Shown: positions 8,103 through 13,307 of the stretch, one piece after another
Layout: every line of letters begins with the position of its first letter
Numbering within the stretch: the stretch's first letter is position 1
Assembly: GCA_012719255.1 (NCBI GenBank)
Contig: JAAYAS010000030.1
Coordinates: 1 to 13,307, forward strand
From: Microbacteriaceae bacterium
Lineage (GTDB): Bacteria; Actinomycetota; Actinomycetes; Actinomycetales; Microbacteriaceae
DNA length: 13,307 nt
Direction: 5' to 3'
The notes under the pieces: generated by a model
Told to the model about the DNA's origin: nothing
What the model saw: only the letters and a program-made list of their open reading frames with translations
Database searches by the model: none
Position numbers and translations under genes: made by a program

Positions 8103-9491
8103 TCAGCGGGGCAGCGGCGCCCAGCCCTCGGGCCCGGCACTGCCGGCGGCGTACTCGTCGAGCGGCACCTCGTCGGCCCGCCAGGCGTCGATGACCGGCT
8201 GCAGGATCGCCCAGCAGCGCTCGGCGACGTCGCCGCGCACGCTGAGCAGCGGGTCGCCGGCGAGCATCGCGCCGAGCACCTCGCCGTAGGGCGTGCGCGC
8301 CGGCTCGCCCACCCGCCCGGTGAGCGCCCGCGGCTCGAGGATGCGCGGGTCGCCCGCGCCGCTCGTCGTGAGCTCGAGCCGGATGCCGCCGGTGCCGAGA
8401 TCGACCTCGAGCGCGTTCGCGCCCGGGTCGCCCTCGAGCCCGCGCGGCACCACCGGCGGGCGCCGCCAGTGCAGCCGGACGAGCTTGCGCTTCTCGTCGA
8501 GGGCCTTGCCGCTGCGGAGCACGAACGGCACGCCCGCCCAGCGCTGCGAGCGCACCTCGAGCACCACCTCGGCGAGGGTCTCGGTGCGGTTCGCGGGGTC
8601 GACATCGGGCTCGTCGACGTAGTCGGGCAGCTCCTCGCCGTCGACCCGGCCGGCGGTGTAGCGGGCGCGGCGCGAGGCGGCGACGGGGTCGTCGCCGAGG
8701 ATGCGCGTCGCGCGCAGCGCGTGCGCGACGAGGTCGCGCAGCTCGACGTGGTCGATCGCGTTCGGCTCGTCCATCGCGACGAGCGCGGCGACGAGCAGCA
8801 GGTGCGACTGCACCATGTCGACGAGCGCGCCGGTGGCGTCGTAGAAGGCGCCCCGGCCCTCGAGGCCGATCGTCTCGTCGGCGACGATCTCGACGCGCTC
8901 GACGTGATCGCGGTTCCAGACCGGTTCGAGCACCCGGTTCGCGAAGCGCAGCGCGAGGAGGTTGCGCACGAGCGAGTCGCCGACGAAGTGATCGACCCGG
9001 AACACCCGCTCCTCGGGCACGAGCCGGGCGACCGCCGCGTTGAGCGCCCGCGCCGAGGCCTCGTCCTCGCCGATCGGCTTCTCGAGCGCGAGCCGCAGGC
9101 CGTCGGGCGCGGCGGCGCCGTCGAGCAGCTCGACCGCCTCGAGCGCCACCGCCGGCGGCAGCGCGAAGTAGAGCAGCGAGTCGGCAGGCAGCGACTCGAC
9201 GAGCCCGACGAGCCCCTCGCGGTCGAGCACGTCGAGGCGGCGGTGCCCGGTGCGGTCGGCGACCTCGTCGATGCGCGCGCCGTCGAGCCCCTCGGCCTCG
9301 GCGAGCGCCGCGCGCACCCGGTCGCGCCAGGCGTCGGCGTCGCCGTCGCGCTCGACGCCGATGAGCTCGGGCGCGTACCCGGGCGCCGTCGCGAGCAACG
9401 AGGCGAGGCCCGGCAGCAGCAGGCGGTCGACGAGGTCGCCGCCGGCGCCGAGGATGACGATGGTGTCGGTCGTGAACTCGTGCTCCGGCAT
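8103..9491 (-). CDS. Divergent glucose-6-phosphate dehydrogenase homologue
   Basis: A 462-residue member of the G6PDH family, which oxidises glucose 6-phosphate to the 6-phospholactone with NAD(P)+. The Rossmann motif GAGGDL is at 15-20, EKPIG at 137-141, the active-site block RVDHFVGD at 165-172, YDATGALVDMVQSH at 217-230 (H230 the expected catalytic base), VPFVLRSGK at 321-329 and the C-terminal PLDEYAAGSAGP segment at 443-454. The canonical block is RIDHYLGK; here the Lys that binds the substrate phosphate is Asp (D172) and the Tyr is Phe (F169). The Lys after the nucleotide motif (RKLLP type) is Leu (RLLLP). Asp-His and the catalytic base are kept. The fold call is strong, but use of G6P is doubtful. 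The length is slightly under the usual 480-510. ATG 9491 has no Shine-Dalgarno but has TACCGT 6 nt upstream. It diverges from an SMP-30 lactonase gene, a fitting partner. Confidence 0.85.
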   Translation of the reverse strand: MPEHEFTTDTIVILGAGGDLVDRLLLPGLASLLATAPGYAPELIGVERDGDADAWRDRVRAALAEAEGLDGARIDEVADRTGHRRLDVLDREGLVGLVESLPADSLLYFALPPAVALEAVELLDGAAAPDGLRLALEKPIGEDEASARALNAAVARLVPEERVFRVDHFVGDSLVRNLLALRFANRVLEPVWNRDHVERVEIVADETIGLEGRGAFYDATGALVDMVQSHLLLVAALVAMDEPNAIDHVELRDLVAHALRATRILGDDPVAASRRARYTAGRVDGEELPDYVDEPDVDPANRTETLAEVVLEVRSQRWAGVPFVLRSGKALDEKRKLVRLHWRRPPVVPRGLEGDPGANALEVDLGTGGIRLELTTSGAGDPRILEPRALTGRVGEPARTPYGEVLGAMLAGDPLLSVRGDVAERCWAILQPVIDAWRADEVPLDEYAAGSAGPEGWAPLPR

Positions 9492-9497
9492 CCGGCG

Positions 9498-9503
9498 ACG
9501 GTA
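9498..9503 (-). promoter_or_regulatory. Candidate -10 element for leaderless dehydrogenase-homologue transcript
   Basis: TACCGT on the minus strand ends 6 nt before the ATG at 9491, the same hexamer and nearly the same spacing as at ptrB. No Shine-Dalgarno lies between (CGCCGG). Confidence 0.4.
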
Positions 9504-9571
9504 CCGCGCCCGACGGGGAGCCCGGTGGGAGCGGCGCGCCGGATGCCCGGGGCGCGGTCAGGCGCCCTCCG

Positions 9572-9577
9572 TAGCGT
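9572..9577 (+). promoter_or_regulatory. Candidate -10 element for leaderless SMP-30 transcript
   Basis: TAGCGT ends 7 nt before the ATG at 9585, followed by CGGGGCC. With RNA starting about 7 nt after the hexamer, the transcript would begin at the start codon. No convincing -35 or Shine-Dalgarno is visible. Confidence 0.4.
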
Positions 9578-9584
9578 CGGGGCC

Positions 9585-10445
9585 ATGCGCGCCGAACGAC
9601 TCACCGACCGCATCGGATACCACCTCGAGGGCCCCGTGTGGTGGCCGCGGGCCGACGAGTACCGCGTCGTCGACATGCTCGCCGGCGACGTGCTCCGCAT
9701 CGGCGCGGGCCCCGGCGGCGCGCCCCTGCGCATCCCGATCGGCTCGGCGATCGCCGCCTGCCTGCGCCCGCGCCGGGGCGGCGGCGCGATCATCGGCCGC
9801 GAGCGCGACATCGCGCTCGCCGAGAACGACGACCTCGTCGATCCGCGGCCGCTCGCCGTGCTCCCCGCCGGCCCCGGCGTGCGCGGCAACGAGGGCGGCT
9901 ACGACCCGCTCGGGCGGTTCCTCCTCGGCACGATGGCCCGCGACCAGCGCGCCGGCGGCGGCGCCCTGCACCGGGTCGACCCGGCCCGGCCGGGCGCGGT
10001 CGAGACGGTGCTCGCCGCGGTGACCGTGTCGAACGGCCTCGCGTGGGCCGCCGAGGGCGACCGCGCCTACTACTGCGACTCGGGCACCGGCGTCGTCTCG
10101 GCCATCGAGGGCGACGACTTCGCCGGCCGCCGCGACTTCGTGCGCTTCGACGACGACGAGGGGGTGCCCGACGGCTGCTGCGTCGACGCCGAGGGCGGCG
10201 TGTGGGTCGCCGCGAACGGCGCCGGCGAGGTGCGGCGCTGGTCGCCCGAGGGCGCGCTCACCGCGGTGGTCGAGGTCGATGCCCGGCAGGTCACCGCCTG
10301 CGCGTTCGGCGGGCCCGGCCTGCGCGAGCTGCTGATCACCACCTCGCGCGAGGACCTCGACGACGGCGACGACCCGGCGGCCGGCTCGCTGTTCGCCGTC
10401 GAGCCGAGCGTCGCGGGGCTGCCGCCGCTCGAGTACGCGGGCTGA
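9585..10445 (+). CDS. SMP-30/gluconolactonase/LRE family protein (sugar lactonase)
   Basis: A 286-residue six-bladed beta-propeller hydrolase of the SMP-30/gluconolactonase family, cytosolic (no signal peptide), expected to open sugar lactones using a divalent metal. The metal ligands fit the family: E15 in EGPVW (15-19), N150 in VSNGLAW (148-154) and D196 in GVPDGCC (193-199). The substrate-site segment is NEGGYDPLGRFLLGTM at 102-117, where Glu replaces the more usual Asp after Asn. The length is normal. ATG 9585 was chosen because EGPVW sits at the usual distance from the N-terminus; the longer open frame upstream is antisense to the dehydrogenase homologue. The two genes diverge across 93 bp, and a lactone-forming dehydrogenase next to a lactonase suggests consecutive steps. 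Exact substrate (gluconolactone, 6-phosphogluconolactone or another aldonolactone) cannot be told from sequence. Confidence 0.92.
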   Translation: MRAERLTDRIGYHLEGPVWWPRADEYRVVDMLAGDVLRIGAGPGGAPLRIPIGSAIAACLRPRRGGGAIIGRERDIALAENDDLVDPRPLAVLPAGPGVRGNEGGYDPLGRFLLGTMARDQRAGGGALHRVDPARPGAVETVLAAVTVSNGLAWAAEGDRAYYCDSGTGVVSAIEGDDFAGRRDFVRFDDDEGVPDGCCVDAEGGVWVAANGAGEVRRWSPEGALTAVVEVDARQVTACAFGGPGLRELLITTSREDLDDGDDPAAGSLFAVEPSVAGLPPLEYAG

Positions 10446-10480
10446 GCGCGGCCGCATCCGCCCGCGCCCGCGCCCGGAAA

Positions 10481-10517
10481 CGCGATCGACCGCCCCCGGC
10501 GGGAGCGGTCGATCGCG
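10481..10517. terminator. Strong hairpin terminator between SMP-30 and clpP2 genes
   Basis: A perfect 13-bp inverted repeat, arms 10481-10493 and 10505-10517 (left arm begins CGCGATCGACCG), with an 11-nt loop. It lies in the 91-bp gap between two convergent stop codons (10445 and 10537). On the minus strand the stem is followed by TTT, a short U tract, so it best serves clpP1P2. On the plus strand no T run follows. Confidence 0.75.
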
Positions 10518-10536
10518 GCGGTGCCGTCGCGGCGGC

Positions 10537-11202
10537 CTAGTGGTCGAGGATGACCGGCTGGGCGCCCTTGCGCGAGGTGAGCACCTGGTCGATGAGGCCG
10601 TACTCGAGGGCCTCCTGCGCCGAGAGGATCTTGTCGCGCTCGATGTCGGCCGACACCTTCTCGGTGTCCTGACCGGTGTGCTTCGAGATCGCCTCCTCGA
10701 GCCACTCGCGCATCCGGAGCACCTCGCGGGCCTGGATCTCGATGTCGCTCGCCTGGCCCTGCCCGCCGCCCGAGGTGGCCGGCTGGTGGATGAGCACGCG
10801 CGCGTTCGGCAGCGCGAGGCGCTTGCCGGGCTCGCCCGCCGCGAGCAGCACGGCCGCGGCCGACGCCGCCTGACCGAGGCACACGGTCTGCACCTCGGGG
10901 CGGATGTACTGCATCGTGTCGTAGATCGCGGTCATCGCGGTGAACGAGCCGCCGGGCGAGTTGATGTACATGGTGATGTCGCGGTCGGGGTCCTGCGACT
11001 CGAGCACGAGCAGCTGGGCCATGACGTCGTCGGCCGAGGCGTCGTCGATCTGCACGCCGAGGAAGACGATGCGGTCCTCGAAGAGCTTCGCGTAGGGGTC
11101 CTGGCGCTTGAAGCCGTAGGCGGTGCGCTCCTCGAACTGGGGCAGGATGTAGCGCGACTCGGGGCCGGGCATGCCGGCGCCGTAGGTGGGGATGTTCAGC
11201 AT
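10537..11202 (-). CDS. clpP2: ATP-dependent Clp protease proteolytic subunit ClpP2
   Basis: A 221-residue serine protease subunit. In actinobacteria ClpP1 and ClpP2 form a mixed tetradecamer that works with ClpX or ClpC. The catalytic triad is visible: S114 in GQAASAAAVLL (110-120), H139 in LIHQP (137-141) and D190 in ERDKILSA (188-195). The oxyanion-loop region NSPGGSFTAMTAIYDTMQ spans 81-98. The N-terminus has a 25-residue extension (MLNIPTYGAGMPGPESRY...) before the core, typical of ClpP2 and probably removed on maturation. AASA rather than MASM around the serine fits the ClpP2 branch. ATG 11202 is preceded by two tandem GAAGGAC ribosome sites. The gene follows clpP1 with a 26-bp gap and no hairpin, so the two are one operon, ending at the hairpin at 10481-10517. 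Confidence 0.97.
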   Translation of the reverse strand: MLNIPTYGAGMPGPESRYILPQFEERTAYGFKRQDPYAKLFEDRIVFLGVQIDDASADDVMAQLLVLESQDPDRDITMYINSPGGSFTAMTAIYDTMQYIRPEVQTVCLGQAASAAAVLLAAGEPGKRLALPNARVLIHQPATSGGGQGQASDIEIQAREVLRMREWLEEAISKHTGQDTEKVSADIERDKILSAQEALEYGLIDQVLTSRKGAQPVILDH

Positions 11203-11209
11203 GGGAATC

Positions 11210-11223
11210 GTCCTTCGTCCTTC
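11210..11223 (-). promoter_or_regulatory. Tandem duplicated Shine-Dalgarno upstream of clpP2
   Basis: The heptamer GAAGGAC occurs twice back to back on the minus strand (11217-11223 and 11210-11216). The second copy ends 7 nt before the ATG at 11202. The closer copy has ideal spacing; the first could act as a standby site. Visible directly in the sequence. Confidence 0.6.
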
Positions 11224-11228
11224 CGCGC

Positions 11229-11864
11229 CTACTCGGCGCCCCCGTCGTTCTTCTCGGCCTCGGCGGGATCGCTCGAGATGCGGCGGTCGGTGCCGCCGCC
11301 GCCGACGACCGAGGTGGCCGACTCGGAGATGTGGTCGACGAACCCGTACTCGAGCGCCTCCTCGGCGGTGAACCACTTGTCGCGGTCGCCGTCCTCGTGG
11401 ATCTGCTCGACCGTCTTGCCGGTGCGCGCCGCGGTGATCTCGGCGAGGCGCTGCTTCATGTCGAGGATGAGCTGCGCCTGGCGCTGGATGTCGGACGAGG
11501 TGCCGCCGAAGCCGCCGAGCGGCTGGTGCAGCAGCACGCGGGTGTTCGGCGTGATGTAGCGCTTGCCCGGCGCGCCCGAGGTCAGCAGCAGCTGGCCCAT
11601 CGAGGCGGCCATGCCGATGCCGACGGTGACGATGTCGTTCGGCACGAGCTGCATGGTGTCGTAGATCGCCATGCCGGCCGTGACCGAGCCGCCGGGCGAG
11701 TTGATGTAGAGGTAGATGTCGGCCTGCGGATCCTCGGCCGAGAGCAGCAGCATCTTGGCGCAGATCTCGTTCGCGTTGTCGTCGCGGACGTCCTCGCCGA
11801 GCCAGATGATGCGGTCCTTGAGGAGCCGGTCGAACACGCTGTTCGGCAGTTGCAGTTCAGCCAC
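11229..11864 (-). CDS. clpP1: ATP-dependent Clp protease proteolytic subunit ClpP1
   Basis: A 211-residue ClpP serine protease subunit. Triad: S88 in GMAASMGQLLL (84-94), H113 in LLHQP (111-115) and D162 in RDKWFTAEEALEYGFVD (161-177). NSPGGSVTAGMAIYDTMQ is at 55-72. The C-terminus has an extra Gly/Ser/acidic tail of about 30 residues (GGGGTDRRISS...) past the core, so it is a little longer than the E. coli mature core. The start is GTG at 11864: AAGGAG lies 8 nt upstream and the protein then begins VAELQLPN. An upstream in-frame TTG at 11894 would place the ribosome site inside the coding region. It is first gene of the clpP1-clpP2 operon, with its own promoter region holding a ClgR-type box and separated from tig by hairpins. 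Confidence 0.97.
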   Translation of the reverse strand: MAELQLPNSVFDRLLKDRIIWLGEDVRDDNANEICAKMLLLSAEDPQADIYLYINSPGGSVTAGMAIYDTMQLVPNDIVTVGIGMAASMGQLLLTSGAPGKRYITPNTRVLLHQPLGGFGGTSSDIQRQAQLILDMKQRLAEITAARTGKTVEQIHEDGDRDKWFTAEEALEYGFVDHISESATSVVGGGGTDRRISSDPAEAEKNDGGAE

Positions 11865-11896
11865 GGATGCTTCTCCTTCAGTGCGGTGTCGCAACG

Positions 11897-11902
11897 AATC
11901 TA
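11897..11902 (-). promoter_or_regulatory. Candidate -10 element of clpP1P2 promoter
   Basis: TAGATT on the minus strand fits TANNNT, giving an RNA start near 11890 and a leader of about 26 nt with the AAGGAG ribosome site. No good -35 is present at the proper distance. The ClgR-like box is centred about 48 bp upstream of the inferred start, a usual place for an activator at a promoter with a poor -35. Confidence 0.4.
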
Positions 11903-11930
11903 GTCGCTCGCGGCCCCTGGGCCGGTGCGT

Positions 11931-11948
11931 GTTCGCCGTCGGCGTGAG
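11931..11948 (-). promoter_or_regulatory. ClgR-type operator upstream of clpP1P2
   Basis: The plus strand reads GTTCGC-CGTCG-GCG at 11931-11944, an exact fit to the GTTCGC-N5-GCG pattern recalled for Streptomyces ClgR. On the minus strand, 11948 to 11931 fits the corynebacterial WNNWCGCYNANRGCGWWS consensus (recalled) at 17 of 18 positions, failing only at the first W. ClgR is known to activate clpP1P2 in several actinobacteria, so the position 67 bp before the clpP1 start is what is expected. The regulator gene itself is not in the window. Confidence 0.6.
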
Positions 11949-11961
11949 GGGGCCGACGGCG
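11934..11961. repeat. 10-bp inverted repeat overlapping the ClgR-type box
   Basis: CGCCGTCGGC (11934-11943) and GCCGACGGCG (11952-11961) are perfect inverted copies around an 8-nt loop. It includes most of the ClgR-like box and shares 3 bases (11959-11961) with the next hairpin, so the two cannot both form completely. It could be a second terminator stem after tig or extended operator symmetry. No T run follows on the minus strand. Confidence 0.5.
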
Positions 11962-12000
11962 AGGGGGATGCGCCCGGTCGCCCGGATGCATCCCCCTCGC
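11959..12000 (-). terminator. Hairpin terminator after trigger factor gene
   Basis: A perfect 13-bp stem, GCGAGGGGGATGC (11959-11971) with its reverse complement at 11988-12000, and a 16-nt loop. It begins 30 bp beyond the tig stop codon. There is no poly-T tail, as is common for actinobacterial terminators. It suggests that tig and clpP1P2 are largely separate transcripts. Confidence 0.65.
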
Positions 12001-12029
12001 GGTGCGGTGCGGCGCGCGGCCGCGCCCGG

Positions 12030-13307
12030 CTACTTATCGTCGGCCGGCCGCTCGTCGGCCTCGGCGGCCTCCTCGGCCTGCGCCTCGGCGAGGTCGGCGG
12101 TGTCGACGCCGCCCTCGGCGGCCGCGGCGGCCTGCTTCTCGCGGGCGTCGCGGACGGGCGCGGTGAACTCCGAGATGTCGACGGCGCTGCCGTCGGTGTC
12201 GGTGATCGTCGCCTCCTCGAGGACGTAGAGGATCGCCTTCGAGCGGGCGACCTCGCCGACGAGCTGCGGCATCTGGTTGTTCTGCTGCATGATCTCGACG
12301 AACTGCTGCGGCGAGACGCCGTACTGCATCGACTGCTGGAAGAGGAACTCGGTGAACTCGTTCTGCTCGACCTCGACGCTCTCGGCCTTGATGATCTCGT
12401 CGAGGATCACCTGCTGGCGGAACGACTTCTCGGCCTCGGCGCGCACCTCGTCGCCGTGCGGGTCGTCGGCGGGCTTGCCCTCCTGCTCGAGGTGGCGGGC
12501 GACCTCGTCGTCGATCATCTGCTGCGGCACCGGCACCTCGTTGGCGGCGATGAGCGCGTCGATGGCGGCGAGGCGGGCCTGGTCGACCTGCTCGAACGTC
12601 TTCTTCTTCGCGGCCTGCTCGCGCAGGTCGGCCTTCATCTCGTCGACGGTGTCGAACTCGCTCGCGAGCTGCGCGAACTCGTCGTCGACCTCGGGCAGCT
12701 CGCGCTCCTTCACCGACTGCACGGTGACGGTGATCTCGGCGGTCTTGCCGGCGTGGTCGCCGCCGAGCAGGGTCGAGCTGAAGGTGGTCTCCTCGCCGGC
12801 GGTGAGGGTGAGGATCGCCTCGTCGGTGCCCTCGAGCAGCTCGCCCGAGCCGACCTCGTACGAGAGGCCGTTCGCCTCGTCGATGACCTCGCCGTCGATG
12901 CGGGCGATGAGGTCGATGCTGGTGAAGTCGCCGTTCTCGACCGGGCGGTCGACGGTCTTCAGGGTGCCGAAGCGGGCGCGGAGCTCCTCGATCTCGGCGT
13001 CGACGTCGTCGTCCGAGACCTCGGCGGCCTCGACCTCGAGCTTCAGGCCCTTCCAGTCGGCGAGCTCGATCTCGGGGCGCACGTCGACCTCGATGTCGAC
13101 GACGAGGTCGCCCGAGAAGTCGGCGACCTCGGGGGTGCCGGTGACGTCGGCCTGCGGGCGGCCGAGGGGCAGCAGGCCGGTCTCGGCGAGCGCGTCCTGG
13201 TAGAAGCGGTCGAGGCCGTCGTTGATCGCCTGGTCGAGCACGACCTCGCGGCCGACGCGCTGGTCGATGATCGCGTTGGGCACCTTGCCCTTGCGGAAGC
13301 CGGGCAC
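12030..13307 (-). CDS. tig: Trigger factor (ribosome-associated chaperone/PPIase), N-terminus cut by window edge
   Basis: Ribosome-bound chaperone that shields nascent chains and has peptidyl-prolyl isomerase activity. It is read on the minus strand entering at 13307; 425 codons are visible before TAG at 12030. The first visible residues, VPGFRKGKVP, are the ribosome-docking signature loop. About 30-45 N-terminal residues are therefore outside; the GTG at 13307 encodes the Val of this motif and is not the start. The PPIase domain covers roughly visible residues 115-200 (NGDFTSIDLIARIDGE ... GSGELLEGTDEAILTL) and a long alpha-helical C-terminal chaperone domain follows (QVDQARLAAIDALI, EQEGKPADDP, QQSMQYGVSPQQFVEIM). 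The tail is Ala/Glu/Asp-rich (about 40 residues, ending RPADDK), as in other actinobacteria. It is upstream of clpP1-clpP2, the conserved chaperone/protease order, but a hairpin separates them. Confidence 0.97.
   Translation of the reverse strand: MPGFRKGKVPNAIIDQRVGREVVLDQAINDGLDRFYQDALAETGLLPLGRPQADVTGTPEVADFSGDLVVDIEVDVRPEIELADWKGLKLEVEAAEVSDDDVDAEIEELRARFGTLKTVDRPVENGDFTSIDLIARIDGEVIDEANGLSYEVGSGELLEGTDEAILTLTAGEETTFSSTLLGGDHAGKTAEITVTVQSVKERELPEVDDEFAQLASEFDTVDEMKADLREQAAKKKTFEQVDQARLAAIDALIAANEVPVPQQMIDDEVARHLEQEGKPADDPHGDEVRAEAEKSFRQQVILDEIIKAESVEVEQNEFTEFLFQQSMQYGVSPQQFVEIMQQNNQMPQLVGEVARSKAILYVLEEATITDTDGSAVDISEFTAPVRDAREKQAAAAAEGGVDTADLAEAQAEEAAEADERPADDK

Noticed and set aside
7829..9889. 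Long minus-strand open frame through the dehydrogenase homologue in another frame
   Set aside because: Ser/Arg/Thr-rich shadow without motifs; the dehydrogenase frame at 8103-9491 carries the family signature.
11865..11894. TTG start 10 codons upstream for clpP1
   Set aside because: It would put the AAGGAG ribosome site inside the coding region; GTG 11864 is ideally spaced and gives the usual N-terminus.
13305..13307. GTG at the right edge as the start of trigger factor
   Set aside because: It encodes the Val of the VPGFRKGK loop, which lies some 30-45 residues inside the protein; the true start is outside the window.

Overview
The window is very GC-rich (roughly 70-75% by eye) and tightly packed. 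Many long antisense open frames are a by-product of the base composition. The gene content (trigger factor - clpP1 - clpP2, clpX, actinobacterial-type lipoproteins, oligopeptidase B, a ClgR-like box) points to an actinomycete, probably Micrococcales/Microbacteriaceae. The family-level placement is inference.

Layout, left to right. (1) 1-1428 (-): N-terminal two thirds of an oligopeptidase B-type S9 peptidase, cut by the left edge. (2) 1508-3223 (+): metallo-beta-lactamase/beta-CASP RNase with an added C-terminal DUF1737-like domain, divergent from (1). (3) 3300-4007 (-) and 4141-4782 (-): two related secreted lipoproteins resembling the mycobacterial LpqH/19-kDa antigen family. They have different low-complexity tethers and lie immediately downstream of clpX. 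(4) 4811-6091 (-): clpX. (5) 6234-8039 (+): GH15 glucoamylase/trehalase-like hydrolase. (6) 8103-9491 (-): divergent glucose-6-phosphate dehydrogenase homologue. (7) 9585-10445 (+): SMP-30/gluconolactonase. (8) 10537-11202 (-) clpP2 and 11229-11864 (-) clpP1. (9) 12030-13307 (-): trigger factor, N-terminus cut by the right edge.

How it works together. Trigger factor, ClpP1, ClpP2 and ClpX form a protein folding/degradation module. In many actinobacteria these genes are adjacent, but here clpX is split from clpP2 by about 4.4 kb holding three sugar-oxidation genes. GH15 could release glucose, the dehydrogenase homologue could oxidise it to a lactone, and the SMP-30 enzyme could open the lactone. 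The dehydrogenase has Asp where the G6P phosphate-binding Lys normally sits, so its true substrate is in doubt. An unphosphorylated sugar is a testable possibility.

Regulatory signals include a near-perfect ClgR-type operator upstream of clpP1, strong hairpins between tig and clpP1 and between SMP-30 and clpP2, and a repeated TANNNT element 6-7 nt before the start codons of four genes that lack a Shine-Dalgarno sequence, which suggests leaderless transcripts. No tRNA, rRNA, CRISPR, IS element or phage gene was seen, and no gap between genes exceeds about 170 bp.
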